Under the pieces are notes generated by a model. It saw only the letters and a list, made by a program, of their open reading frames with translations. It did no database searches and was not told the origin of the DNA. A DNA stretch of 64,000 nucleotides, taken from Hawksworthiomyces lignivorus. Its lineage: Eukaryota > Ascomycota > Sordariomycetes > Ophiostomatales > Ophiostomataceae. Location of the stretch: contig NTMA01000028.1 of NCBI GenBank assembly GCA_002917075.1, positions 186,001 through 250,000 on the forward strand. The letters are read 5' to 3'. Below, one piece after another: positions 1 to 12,058 of this stretch. Within the stretch, counting starts at the first letter, position 1, and each line of letters starts with the position of its first letter. The position numbers and the translations under genes are program-made.

Positions 1-2859
1 GTCCCGCCCACTGGCCGTCTACGTCTTCCAGGGCTGCTGCTATGGAGTGCTTCGCGGAAGGCGGCAGGTCTTGGGGGCCGGTCGCCGCAGACGAGCACGA
101 GGAAGAAGACTGTATGTTGGCACGGTGCGCGGTGCTGTTGGTGGCCGCTGCCATGGCCGCCATGGCGGAGTGCGTGCTGGCCATCGTGGAGAATGCGACC
201 CGCCTCTGGCCGGCGTAGTTGCTCGCGTAATTGTGCGGTTCCGCCAGAGCCGGGTCCAGCAGCTCGTCTTGGCTGCTCGCTGCGGATTGCGGCGTCGTCC
301 CCTCCCGGTGCCGCATCGCGCAGATAAACTCGTCCAGAATGCGCATCATGTGGTGTCCCGGCGGGTAGTTGGCAGACATTATGCTGATGCTTCTGCGGAC
401 GGACAGGAGCTGTGCGATCACGACGCTCCGCTTTGAAGGGTCCATCTCCAGGACCGCCTCGCCCATCAGGGTCGTGGCCGCAGTGCCAAGGTGGGCCAGC
501 GCGGTGCCAAACAACAGCGCCACATCGAAACCTGCTCGCAGCTCTTCAAACAGCTCGACGATGTGGCCGGCATGTTCTGCGCAGACTGTGCGAGAGAGAT
601 TTGTGAAATGCGTCCGGTTGCCATTCTGCACAGAATCCGCAAAGTCTTGCTCATCCGAGTCAACGCGGTATTGGACAAACGGCCGGTGGAGCAGGATCAG
701 AGCAGCGTGGTACTGTGTGCTGCAAAGCAGAGCGAATGGTTAGCGGGGAGAAAAGTGTGATGGACCAAGATCTAAGAGCAGCATATTGGTGCTTTTTTTT
801 GTCAGAAGAGGCGAATAACGTACTGTAGCAAATAATAGGACGATGGCATGTTTGCATTCCTCGTCGGCCACTTGAGGTCATTGGGGAGAGCGTCGTACCA
901 CCCGTGCAAGTCCTCGTCCAGCGCCACCATTTTGAAATATGTTTCTGTCGTACGTGACGGGCGAGACAAGGTCGACCGGTCACATAAGGGGGATATCAAA
1001 TCCATTAGTTGTAGCAAGGATTCGTAAATTCTTGTTGTGAGCATTTTTTCATGGCCAGAGGGCCGGCAACATATTAAACGTGTGAAGTCTTTTGATAAGC
1101 ATGCTGGGGCAATATCCACAGTTTTGAGGGTTGTTGGTCGACCCAGGTATAAGGACCAGTACCTATTATAGATTAGATGTCTGAGATTAGAACGATTGAT
1201 GCATAGAATCATGTATAGCCTTTTGAAAAAGGAAAATAATAGCTAGTAACCTACATATCGTGCAAGATGCATGCCCAGAGAACCATGTGACGGATCTGGG
1301 CTTCTTTAACGGTGAGATGCAGCGGACTTGGATCAACGTGAAGTCCGACATCGATTACGAGACGCAGCGACATGCCTAGTAAAATTAAGTTAGAAGAGAC
1401 AGGTTCATCTCATTGATGGTGGCATGGGCCAATTAACTTGCCTGCAAACATCCAGCCGCTATCGTCCCTCCCCAAGTTGAATTCCACATCGGCGAGAAGA
1501 CCGAATGCCTGTATGGACGGAATACCACCTGGGCGGTCAACTTCCAGTTTGGCTAGGGCCACTGCCTTCTCATGCAATGTTGAGGCAAATCGACCTGTCA
1601 TGGCTAGGCGCTTTACGTCTTTGCGCTTCTTGTCCGCAAAGCGGAAGCCCGTGGCCAGCATAGCTAGGTGCAGGAAGAGCGAGTAGAACTGCGTGCCCCC
1701 GCGCTCTTGGTCGTGGTTGAAAGCGTCAGAATGGACCAGATGCAAGACGGAGTTGTAGCATGCCCAGTACCGACCCATGAGGTAATCGTGTGTCTCCTGG
1801 GACATGTCGCGCACAACCATGCAGATGGGCCAATGAGCTTCTCGCCGGTCAACAGCTGTTTCTGGGTTGATATGCGTTAAGACGTTCATATTGGTCGTTG
1901 GACCAAAGTAGCGAACGCGGCCAGTGGACATGTCAAAGCGGATAGGCGAAGGCACGAGGTTGCGCACTACCGAAGCCGTGGCAGTGTCTGGCGCGTCTGC
2001 GCCCTTGACGGGCATACCTTTGTTGCTGTTGACGTTGTCGTCAATATTGCTACCGCTGTTCTCGGACGTGATTTGGCTAGGGCTGATGCTCGTGTTGCTT
2101 GTGGTGCTGATGGCGATCGTGTCACCACTCCTTTGGTCATTGCTGTTATTGTTTGTATTGGAGAGAATAGTATTACTTTCTATATTACTGTGGCAATTTT
2201 CAGTGCCGTACGCTTCAGCTGCCGTTGTTGTTGCTGCGTCGTCCAATATGGGACCAGAGCTGTGTTGTCGGTATGGAGATGATTCCGGATCAACGCTGGA
2301 CTGGATATTGTCTAACCTCTCTAAAGATATTGGCGCTGTAAGACTTTCAGAGAATCCATCTCTTGTCGTCGCAATAGGCTGTGTCGCCCTCAGAAGTTCT
2401 TCTAGCTGATGCACTCGTTTCGTGAGAGATTCAGTAACTGCCTTTGCCGAAGCACGTCTAGCAAGACAATTATTTAGCATATATGACATCGAAATTCATC
2501 ATAAATTCACTGTTGCCAGGGCATAGCTCACTCCTTCCGGCCATCTTTGGCGTCGAATCGGCATTCGTAGCCATTGTCCTTGCAGTTCACACAGGCATTG
2601 CTGGGTTGGTTTGTGACACACTAACACATACCAAAATAATTAGTTTTTGGGCTGCCACAAGTGCCAAGACATCATACTCTTGAATCTTTATTGTATGGTA
2701 AAACTTGGCAATATCTTGCAAAGCCCTATATAAAGCACTGCACAAAGATGAAGAGGTTCCAATTGGGGGCGGGGATCATACCCGAATGCGGGCCTTCCGA
2801 CACGCAAGACAGGCCGCGCTGGCCCGTGACCGATGGCGGGCCGGTGTCCGGGAATTCAT
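1..2859 (-). CDS. Zn2Cys6 fungal transcription factor, 3' end cut by window edge
   Basis: Probable pathway-specific nuclear regulator. I read six exons: 2859-2782, 2620-2532, 2457-1442, 1375-1255, 1162-824 and 719-1 (C-terminus missing; at least 787 residues). Spliced exons 1-2 give a perfect zinc cluster C-X2-C-X6-C-X8-C-X2-C-X6-C, beginning CLACRKARIR, with an intron inside the third spacer. A leucine-rich coiled coil follows (ESLTKRVHQLEELL), then a low-complexity Ser/Thr/Asn linker, and from about residue 235 the fungal_trans middle homology region (YFGPT; later GLHVDPSP, YWSLYLGRP and ALILLHRPF). The intron after exon 3 has a GC donor (1441) and is needed to join WMFAG to MSLRLVIDVGLH. 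The start at 2859 is the only ATG just ahead of the cluster. It is the closest regulator to the AtuA-like gene and SDR, so it may control them (inference). Confidence 0.92.
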
Positions 2860-3812
2860 TTTTGAGTAGGATTTGAGGCCAATCTGGCCTGGGGGTGATG
2901 TTATTTCCTCTTTACAATTCCGTGGTTTGATTATCGGTGCAGAAGGACGGTCGTTCATTATCCGCAAGACAGAGAAAATCCGCAGGAAAATAACACTACC
3001 ATCGACATGAGAAATAAGAGGGAACAATTACCATTGAGGCTTATCCAACTAGCCCCTCAAGGCCATTCATAAAAAAAGATGGAGCAGGACATTGGAGAAT
3101 TGTATCTTCACATCGGTCTTCGTTTATATGCCACCCGGAAATCGTTTCCATGAATTTGGGGTAACCCCGCAAACGCCCATCTTAGCGGGTTCCACATGCA
3201 TGATCAGGAGTTGTAAGGGCTGGGACCAAAAGGGGCTTTACACTTCAAGGGAGGATTCCAATGGACGCGGTTTCTGGATTAGAGATGCGTGTATGAGTGG
3301 CTATCTTGGATGCTTAATGCGCATACACTAGGATCAGGATGTTGGCTGCGCCAGATACGCAGCTTTTGCCGATATCCATTTCTGATCATGGGTTGCAAAA
3401 TATCATAATTTCATTCATTTGGTTACATTCTGCTCTGTGAACTTCTGAAGAAGCGGATGCTCTTTTTTTTCTGAATTATGACAACGTTTAAAACCGTCCG
3501 CGGTGCAGGAACTTGTTTGGAATATCTACCCACTTGGCGCGCTGTTATTCGAAATTTTATTAGCAAATATGATCATCTTGTTTTTTTATTCTTTTATTGC
3601 TTCTCTGCCTTCTTTCCAGATGGCTTTGGAAAGAATAAACTTACCAAATATTCGCCCACATTCTTCCCCAGCGTGTCATAGGTGCTTGTGGAGTTGAAAC
3701 CCCGGTCGAGGTGATCGCGGAGGAGAAAGTGAACTAAATCATCACAAAATAGGGTTAGCACAACGCTAAAATGCCAGTGGTGGGAAACAAAAGGTGTAGC
3801 GGGGGAGGTCTG
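2860..3812. other. Intergenic: promoter of left regulator
   Basis: This 953-bp stretch lies between the regulator start (2859) and the stop of the AtuA-like gene (3813). It is AT-richer than the flanking exons. I saw no conserved ORF, tRNA or repeat. Its left end should hold the regulator's promoter and its right end the AtuA-like gene's 3' UTR. Confidence 0.6.
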
Positions 3813-5767
3813 CTACGCACCGGCTCGGATGCCCGGAATCTCGAAGCGCTCAATCTTGCCTCCCTTGTACTCCTCGTCCAGGAGGTACTTGATCTTGTCG
3901 ATGGTGAGGATGGACCGCAGCCAGTCCCACTCGTCGTCGTGGCGGACGAAGAACCCGACGTTGGCATCGGAGGCCTTGTCGCCGGACCGGCCGCCGACGA
4001 TCCAGCCGAGCGGGCCGCGGGTCGTCGGGCCAAATTTGGTCAGGTCGGCCGGGTCCGTGGTCTCGTAGCTCTTCTGGTCGCGCGGGTACTCGGCGAGGTT
4101 GGCAATGGGCAGCACGTCGACGGAGCGGCCGCCGTCCCAGGGCAGAATGACGCGGTGCTGGACCTCGGCCTGCGGCAGCAGGGTGACGTAGTACTCGTAG
4201 TAGAGCTTGCCCTCGGACTGGCGCTGGTCGTTGCCCAGCGTCCAGCCGGGACAGCCCTGCAGGCCGTTGTCCATGCACCAGCGGTTGAAGCCCGGCACGT
4301 CGAGCGTCGCCTTGGACACGAGGCTCTGGTTCCTGGTCTGCACGAACACGCGCAGGTCCACCGTGGCCACGTCCTGGTTGCGCGGGTTATCCGGGCAGTA
4401 GCCGTTCAGGCTGAACTTGAAGCACGACAGCTCCTTGACCGCGTCGCCCGCCGAGTAACGGATCTGCCTCTCGACCCACTCCGCCTTGGCCTCCAGGTCG
4501 AGGCCGCACAGGTACACGTGGAACTCCGCCTGGTAGCCACCCACGGCCGTCAGGCCCACCTTGGTGGTGCGCGGCGGCGGCAGGCCCTTGACCCCCGTGA
4601 CCTGGACGCGGTCGTCGCCGATCTGCGTCATCACGACACCTTCCAGGTTGGCGGTCGCGTCGGAGCCGAAGTAGAGGGGGCCCTGGATCTCGTACAGCAG
4701 CTGCGAGGCGACCGTGCCGACGGACGCCTCGCCGCCCGTGCCGTTCTGCTCTTTGGTGATCACGCAGCTGCCATCGTGTGCCAATTCGGCAATGGGAAAG
4801 CCCAGATTCTCGCACTTTTCCATCAGCCGCTTAAATCCGGAGAAGTACCCACCGGTCACATAGGCTGCACACTCAATAAGATGACCACAGACGAGGGAGC
4901 CGGCAATCTGGTCAAAGTCCTTCTCACGGTCCCAGTCATGCCACCACATGCCGGCTGTATAAAAAAAAAAATAGACGTGCGTTAGTGCGCAGTTCCCTTC
5001 ACCTTCACAATGTGCGGATATTATTGGCATCGCGAAAGTACACACCTCCGACGGATGGCGCGGCGTCAGCGACACGACCGCACACTACGATATCAGCACC
5101 CTGGCGGAGGGCCTCTGCGATACCAGCTCCACCAAGATAGCACCTGCAATCATGTTAACGCAAGCCTATGAACAAAAACAAATTCCCAAAGCAGAGGGAC
5201 AAGAGGAAACACGACGTACTGCGCATAGATGGGCGTGTAGCCCCAGTCCTTTAGGTCCTCGCCCGTCATCAGGCTAGGAAACGGCTCGCCAGCCTTGATC
5301 AGACGGTTGACGGTGTCCGTGACCTCATCGCCCTCAACATAGGCTACGCGCAGCGGTAGGCCCTGCTTCTTGACCTCCGCCTCCACCAAGCTGGCGAGCA
5401 GCTGCGTGTCTGAGGCGCCGGCATTGACGGCTACCTTGATGCCTTTCCGCGCAATGTCTGGCAGCGCCGGAGCCAGGTTCTCCATAAAGGTCGGATCGAA
5501 CAGGCCGATGGGCTCCTCCAAGAGCTTGCCCTCGGCTCGCAGGCGCTCGTTGTCGATCTTCTGGGCGCCGTGCAGCGTCATGGTGCACTCCGAGAGCCAG
5601 TCGCCGACGATGACGTCAATGTCGAGAGCTGCTAGGTCCTTGATGGCACGCTGGCGGTCAGAGAATCCGCCAGAAGCGCCGGCGATACGTACGGGACGCT
5701 TGTGAGCAGCGCCATTTGTTGCGCCGTTAGTTGCACCGTTTGCAACGGGGACAGTAACCGAAGTCAT
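3813..5767 (-). CDS. AtuA/DUF1446 family protein
   Basis: A 595-residue protein of the AtuA-like (DUF1446) family, named after a Pseudomonas protein needed for growth on acyclic terpenes such as citronellol; its biochemical activity is not settled. Three exons: 5767-5220, 5143-5046 and 4954-3813. Introns are 76 and 91 bp and all phases match. The N-terminal half carries family blocks such as RIAGASGGFSDR, DIDVIVGDWLSECTM, GCYLGGAGIAEAL-type residues and CGRVADAAPSVG. The C-terminal part (IVGGRSGDKASDANVGFFVR, near residue 500) matches the smaller C-terminal domain of fungal members. The ATG at 5767 is chosen because family similarity begins about 30 residues downstream and the frame further up has no ATG. 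No signal peptide or membrane segment is visible, so it is probably cytosolic. It is divergent from the SDR at 6800, suggesting co-regulation. Confidence 0.9.
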
Positions 5768-6799
5768 GTTCGTGTTGTTGATGTCCGATAAAAATGAGAT
5801 CTCTTGTTGCCTCTTTTCACTGCAAAGCTCAGCCTTAACACGAGCTGATTTACTTTGGGCGGCACTTTTAGCTTTCAAGAAGCCGCCTCTCTACAAGAAC
5901 GATATTTAAAGGACTGTCCCACTGTGAAATGCATTCAAATTTCGCACTTCCGTCATCCGATCATTCAAAAGCAATGCTAACTTGTAAATATCCTCCTGTT
6001 CCCGGAAGTCATACAACCGGGATAGCTGCCTGATGACCAAAATAAAGACATTACTTGGGCATTTTCCGATAGAACAGGACAGTAAGGTAGGCCCTCAGAG
6101 AAGGCAGAAAGAATCAATGCTGTACTTGAACTTGTTTGCTTGCCTGTGGCAGAATAGCAGAGGGAATTCACAATCAATGATGCTGCTATGTCTTCCATCG
6201 GTATGTAAGACTCAGATACGCAAACCTGTACAATACAAGCATATATGGCGGCTCTAGAAGGATTACTGCCCCTGAGAGGGCTCTTAAGCAGCACATAATG
6301 AGAAACTATCAGAGACTTGCAACACCAGCCTATGTTTTTCAATTTCCGGGTTAGCTCAAGCATGTTTCTTCAAGGGATGCGAATTCGCTCGCCGGGTCTG
6401 CAACATCCCCGCAGCGCTAACTGTGGAATCCTCTTTGTTAACAGCGCCGAATACAAGTAGAGAGACAAGCGCGAGCATCCGACATCCCGAGACGCACACT
6501 AGTCGCTTGACTACTTAGTCGTTCTCCTCGGAGTTGTAGACCCCCAGATGGTGGGCTTGGTATTCCACGGTCTAGCACGTTGGGGAGATCCCCTCCACCG
6601 CAAAATTTGCCATTGACTCCGGACCTAGAATAAATAGATACAAATATAGAAGGGCACGCGCTTGTGTGCAGGCAGAAAGACGGAAAGGAGTGCCTCTTTG
6701 GAGCCTTGCTTAGTTGTCTGCTATCTTTTTTCCGTCTTGTTACTTGTACAAAAGCAAAGGCTCGAATAGGAAGAGTATACATCGTACTATTTCGCAAAG
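5768..6799. promoter_or_regulatory. Divergent promoter, AtuA-like gene / SDR
   Basis: A 1032-bp region with a divergent gene on each side. It contains the inverted repeat CCCGG-N11-CCGGG at 6001-6021. No ORF inside resembles a protein. The 130 bp ahead of the SDR start is AT-rich and includes an AATAAATA stretch near 6630 that could serve as a TATA-like element (weak). Confidence 0.6.
6003..6019. promoter_or_regulatory. Candidate Zn2Cys6 site, CGG-N11-CCG
   Basis: CGG at 6003-6005 and CCG at 6017-6019 are separated by 11 bases, the spacing bound by Gal4-type zinc-cluster dimers. The symmetry extends two bases on each side (CCCGG...CCGGG, 6001-6021). It is 236 bp upstream of the AtuA-like start and 781 bp upstream of the SDR start. 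Binding is inferred from spacing only. Confidence 0.4.
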
Positions 6800-7613
6800 A
6801 TGCAGGGTAAAGTAATTGCTATTACGGGCGCCGCCTCAGGCATGGGCTTAGAGACTGCCAAGCTGCTCGCATCCAAAGGTGCCAAGGTCTCTCTGGCCGA
6901 CGTTCAAGAAGGCCCTCTTAACGACGTTGTAAAGGAGATCAACGAAGCCGGCGGCCAGGCCATGGGCAAGGTGGTCGATGTGCGCAACCGCCAGCAGGTC
7001 GAAGACTGGATCAAGGAGACCGCCGAGAAGTTCGGCAAGCTGGACGGCGCGGCCAACTTGGCTGGCGTCATCGGCAAGAGCATCAACGTCACGCCGCTGC
7101 AAGACATTGACGATAACGACTGGGATTTTGTCGTCGGCGTCAACCAGAAGGGCCTGCTCAACTGCCTGCGCGCACAAATCCCCTTCTTCAACGACGGCGG
7201 CTCCATCGTCAACGCCGCCAGCGTGGCCGGCATCATCGGTTTCCCCCGTAACGCCTCCTACGTGGCATCCAAGCATGCCGTCGTCGGCCTGACCCGCGTC
7301 GCTGCCAAGGAGCTGGGTCCCCGCCAGATCCGCTGCAACTGTTTCTGCCCGTAAGTCTTCTTTTGTCTGGATAGGAAGACAGCCTATTCGCGAAACACAA
7401 GATAACGACTGATGACATAGTGGGCCCATCGACACTCCCATGCTCCGCCAGTCGGCCGGTATTCGAGGAAGCGAGATGAACCTCAGCCATATTGCCTTAG
7501 GCCGGAAGGGCCAGCCGAGTGAGGTTGCCAACCTCGTCGAGTGGCTTTTGTCGGATGGCTCATCGTTCATCACCGGCACTGTGCAGAACATCGACGGCGG
7601 CTGGGTCTGCTAA
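6800..7613 (+). CDS. Short-chain dehydrogenase/reductase (classical SDR)
   Basis: NAD(P)-dependent oxidoreductase of 247 residues, the usual length for classical SDRs. Two exons, 6800-7350 and 7421-7613, with a 70-bp GT-AG intron (phase 2) that joins CFCP to GPIDTPM. Visible features: the Rossmann nucleotide loop TGAASGMG near residue 10; an acidic residue at the end of strand 2 (SLAD), which suggests NAD(H) preference; NLAG in place of NNAG; catalytic Ser in NAASVAG; YVASK with the Tyr and Lys; and the C-terminal IDGGW typical of the FabG-like group. The substrate cannot be told from sequence. It sits divergently from the AtuA-like gene and in tandem with the EthD and MFS genes, which suggests a shared small-molecule pathway. 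Confidence 0.95.
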
Positions 7614-8394
7614 AGGAACCATTATATAAAAAAAAGTTTAATATTAAAAAAGAAGCATGTTGCGGAATGGATTCGATTGATGACTATATAGCATAGGATC
7701 AAATCCAAAATAGTAGACAGCCAAAATACTAGCGTGGCGCGATAGTAGAGTTATAGTCGTATTCTAGAAAGTAGTTCTCTTTGAAATACTTACCTCTTAG
7801 TGAACTCAATGAAGCAAGATTAAATTTCTTCCTGCCAAAAAAGCTTTATTGATTTTGTTGAAGTATTCTTGGTCAACAATGCATGAGGTTACTTCACCAG
7901 ATAGTATATCTCGAAGGCACTGATGTTTCCCCAAGGTCTGCTTTAGCCCTGGCCAGCTTCTCCGCACCAGCTAACCTATCTAACCTTTCCCATTACATAC
8001 ATGACTCGTAGGGAGCCACGCTGAATCCAATGCCTTCTTTGGTTATGGTATGAGCCGCGGGAATATATCTTGTGGAGATAGGTATCCATGACAATATATG
8101 GTCTTCCCCGCAAATGCTGCATATGCTCTGTTTTTGAAGCCGTTGCAAATCTTATAATCCGCGATGCGGCACTGGAAAATGAATTTCCGGGAAGCGGAGG
8201 ACGTCCTTACCCAGAACCAAAGTGGCACTCTCTTTGCTTTTATTCATGCTGAACTCCACTAAAGTTAGCTGTGTTTTCATACCTCTCGTTGGCTGTACTA
8301 TTTCTTCGAGGATAAGAAATAGTATTAACTTGGTCCTTACTATCAGTCAAGTTATCTACCTGTATCACTTTTATTTTATAGCTTCACTTTGAAG
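7614..8394. other. Intergenic, SDR to EthD gene
   Basis: AT-rich spacer of 781 bp with the SDR 3' end and the EthD promoter. The only ordered feature I see is a CCG-N5-CGG everted pair at 8186-8196, 199 bp before the EthD start. No ORF or RNA gene is supported. Confidence 0.55.
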
Positions 8395-8928
8395 ATGATG
8401 AACACCGAACCTCTCATTCGCGTGACCGTATGTGTCAACCGCAAGAAGGGCACCACTGAAGAAGAGTTCAACCAATATTGGGCTTATAAGCACGGCCCTC
8501 TCGCATTGGAATGGCTCCTTCGCTGCGGCATTGTGCGCTATGTCCAGGTAAGATCCATACCTTCTGATTTGCTCCAGTCTTATAGTATATTTCGCGTAAT
8601 GTCGCATTATCACTTTAATTTAACCCTCCAACTTGCTCTAACAATTGCCTTTCCGTAGTACCACACAACATCTGAATACCGTAATTTGGCAAAGAAAATG
8701 TCCGAGGCGACGGGCCGGCCACCATTACAATACGACGGTATGGGAGACTTTTGGGTCCGCAAGTACGAAGACTTCGAAGCTGCCTTCCTTGACCCCGAGT
8801 ACCAGGAAAAGATCCGTCCCGACGAGTTGAAGCTGATTGATATGGATTCCATCGCTGTAACGGTCGGTGTCGAATACGTGGCGATCGACGATGGCAAGGT
8901 TATCGAAGAGCATCATAGAAGCTTTTAA
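8395..8928 (+). CDS. EthD-domain (dimeric alpha/beta barrel) protein
   Basis: A small protein of 140 residues of the EthD family (ferredoxin-like, dimeric alpha/beta barrel). Two exons, 8395-8547 and 8659-8928, with a phase-0 intron of 111 bp. The domain covers nearly the whole chain: an opening strand IRVTVCVNRKKG, the family signature EFNQYWAYKHGPL with its conserved Trp and His near residues 26-32, YVQYHTT across the splice, then a helix rich in Asp/Glu (DFEAAFLDPEYQEKIRPDE). Family members are associated with ether degradation in bacteria and, in fungi, with aromatic polyketide pathways where some act as cyclases or decarboxylases. Which applies here is unknown. Two adjacent ATG codons (8395 and 8398) could both start it. 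Confidence 0.9.
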
Positions 8929-9921
8929 ATTGAAATCTCAGTGAAAATAAAGTAATATTTCTTATTTCGTGATATTCAGCCCATCCGTGCATCGGAGGTC
9001 AGAAATAATTTACTTTTTGGTATAAACCAAGCGTCTTGTAGGCGAATTTCCATCGAATTGAATATAACTTCTTGATCTTTGGTCAGAATACCATCATCCG
9101 CCACATGTAGTACCTTTAAGTCATTGACATTGATCTGAAGCTAATGAGAATGTCGAGCAGCATTGAGCTCTGCGATCTGCTTACAACCATACTGTATGCA
9201 GCAAGAAAATGCCGTAGTCTCTTATTTAGGGTATCCCGTCAACCACATGTGTTCTGATTTTATGCAATATTTAAATCTGAGGCTGCTCGTTGAAACGCAA
9301 GTCCCGATCCAGTGGACTGGAATGTAAGATCCATGAGAGCACCTCGACTCAGAGCTTTGGCTATCATATAGCAAGACAGGGGAGCGGCATTTCCTCCAAG
9401 GAAATATCACAAATATGTGCATCTACATGCCAATTTACTTTTTTAGCCCCTCTCACTTGCAGCTACTACCTCGGTTTAGAGCTTGAAGCCTACCTAGTAC
9501 TTCATTTCTCTTTGCTATGGGAGGCCTTCCTCATACACAGTTATAAGACAGGATCTCAATGAACCAATATTAAGCTGGCTCCATATAATGCATGCTTCCT
9601 TGAAGGAGTTGAACTAACCCCAGAGCGGAGACCACAGAAAAATGGAGACCTAACCTCTGGCTGTTACTCTTCCCATCTGCTGCTCATTTTCTTCCGAACT
9701 TCCTTATACAGCACACCGTACTTGCACATGGATAATAGATAGAAAATGCTACCTTATAAATGAAGTAGATGAAATGTATAAGTTAGAGGGCGGCTGCTAT
9801 CAATCGTTAAGCAGAAGTAGCTCCTGCCCACAAGACGCATTGCTTTGTTCTTATTCTCGTTTATTCGTGCCGTGCCACGTTTTGTCAATATAAATAGCAA
9901 AGCAACACATGAGCACACAAA
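8929..9921. other. Intergenic, EthD gene to MFS exporter
   Basis: 993 bp of AT-rich DNA. It holds a second CCG-N5-CGG pair at 8985-8995 and a TATAAATA box at 9889-9896, just 26 bp before the MFS start. No gene is supported. Confidence 0.55.
9889..9896 (+). promoter_or_regulatory. Candidate TATA box of MFS gene
   Basis: TATAAATA ends 25 bp before the ATG at 9922. If used, the 5' leader would be very short or the true start would be further downstream, so this is a weak call. Confidence 0.3.
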
Positions 9922-12058
9922 ATGGCGACGAGCGCCGAGAAAGTCGACCACACTGTCGAAGAGCAGTCTACCCAACATGTCGATGAAAGTACTCAGTCAG
10001 CAGCTGAGATGTCCACTGAAGATATTCCCATCTTCAATGCCAAGACAGCCATTGCGTTCACTGTACGTTTGTTGTTATTTATTGAAATCGTTTCGTATCA
10101 CTATATCATGAACAGCTAGACGTACATAAAATGCTGACCGAAAAAAGGCTCTTTGTGGTCAATTTAGCTCTTATGTCATGACTCTGCTGATTCCCTCCAC
10201 CTGCTTGGCCTACATAAATGCCGACCTTGGGCCGGATCCCAATTACACTTGGATTACAGTATCGTGGCAGCTCGGCGCGGCCGTTATCGTCTCCGTTGGT
10301 GGCCGCCTAAGCGACATCTTCGGTCGTCGCTACTTTATGCTTACTGGTTCCATCCTTGGTATCGTTGGGTGCATTGTCGGTGCTACGGGCAAGTCTATCA
10401 ACCAGATGATTGGCAGCGGCGTTATTTTTGGCATTGCGTCGGGATTCCAGGAGATGTCTTATGCTTGCATCCAAGAGATTCTACCCAACAAGTACCGTAT
10501 GGTCGGCGTTGGTAAGTTTAATGGACTTTGTGACAACCTTTTATCTCTGGTTTTCAATTTTCTCACAAGGGAATAAAGGCATCTTCGATTGTACACTGCT
10601 CCTTTCCTACTGCAGCCCCATGATCGCATACACGTTTATCGCTCATTACTCTATTACTTGGCGAGCAGCCTACTGGTACATGTTTTCGTACCATTCCGTC
10701 ATGGGCATTCTTCTTTTCTTCTGCTACTTCCCGCCTAACTTCCAGGTGAAGCACCGAGATGACGGCAAGACGAAGCGCCAGCTTCTTGCTGAGCTAGATT
10801 ATGTTGGTCTCGCCCTTTTTGCAGCCGCTAGCACGCTCATGCTTCTCGGCATCAACTTCGGCGGTGGTCACCGGTATCCCTGGAGGAGCGCTCAGGTTAT
10901 TGCTCCTATTGTTGTTGGCTTCTGCTGCGCTGTTGTCCTGGGTTTCTGGGAGACCCGGCCGTCTTTGGAGTATCCACTGCTACCACCGGCACTCTTCCGT
11001 AAAGTTCGAGAGTATGTTTAGTCAGACCTGTTTCTGATCCTTCCTCTCCTATGAGGTTGCTTGGGAAGTTAACAATTCAACACAGATTCACAATGGTCAT
11101 CGTCCTTGTCTTTATTGGAGGCATGCTGTATTATAGCATGAATGTTCTGTGGCCGCAGCAGTCGGCATATTTCTTCGTATCGGCGGATCAGTTGACTCTA
11201 CGTGGTGTCTATGCAACGATCTTCTCTTTTGGAAGTTTCAGTAAGTTCTTTCAGATAATCTCTCAATTTTTTGGACCGAAAGAAAAGCTCCTGAAATACT
11301 TACAATTGGTTTAGTTGGTGCCTTGATTATGGTCTTTTTCTGCTCTCGCGTTGGCCGTGAAAAATGGCAGATGTTTGGTTTCATGGTACTTCAGACAGCC
11401 TTTATTGGTGCAATGGCATCTGTTGGCATCCACGACAAGGCTCGCGCCATTGTATTGGTGATACTTACAAGCTCGTGCGTTACACCGCCTCAGCTTGTGG
11501 CTTTCACCATGATCTCTCTCAGTCTGGAAAACCAGGCAGATATGTACGTCGGCTCCGTCTTTTCTCTCTATCTCTCCATGGCTTGCGGCCTCATCCAATA
11601 CTAACCCATCTTGCAGCGGTGTTGCTGCCGGCTTAATTGGAACATTCCGCTTGTTGGGTGGTGCCATTGCCACAGCGGTGTACTCCGCTATTCTCAACAA
11701 CAAGTTTGCAGAAGTAGTCGGCCCTAATGTTGATGCCGTTGCACAGCAATTCAACATGCCCGAGTCTTCGTGGGCCGCTCTCGTCACAGCTGCCAAAGTA
11801 GGCACAGCCAAGGCTTATTCTACAGTTCCAGGTATCACAGATGCTATTGAGGCGGCAGCAAGTCTTGCTGTCAAGCAGTCATATGTCGAAGCGTTCCGGC
11901 TAGTCTATCTGGTCGCCATTGCTTTTGGTGGTGTCGCCGTCATCGCTGCCCTGTTTACGAAGAATACGGACAGCCGCAAAAAGAGTGCAGACCGTGCAGT
12001 TTACCTAATGACAGAAGAGCTCGAGCCGGAGACGAAGAAGATCAGCTCCGCGGCTTAG
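9922..12058 (+). CDS. MFS exporter, TRI12-like family
   Basis: A 587-residue major facilitator transporter of the fungal 14-helix TRI12/siderophore-pump type, probably a plasma-membrane exporter. Six exons: 9922-10062, 10148-10511, 10579-11011, 11086-11240, 11315-11543 and 11617-12058; phases agree throughout. The N-terminus is a polar cytosolic tail of about 45 residues. Motif A reads GGRLSDIFGRRYFMLTGS near residue 90, followed by alternating hydrophobic helices and the conserved WRAAYWYM block. The acceptor of intron 2 could also be at 10569, which would add three residues. Close relatives in other fungi export mycotoxins or ferric siderophores; the cargo here is unknown. It follows the EthD gene in the same orientation and converges on the ABC exporter. 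Confidence 0.93.

Noticed and set aside
3771..4985. 404-codon plus-strand ORF
   Set aside because: Antisense shadow of the AtuA-like gene's third exon.
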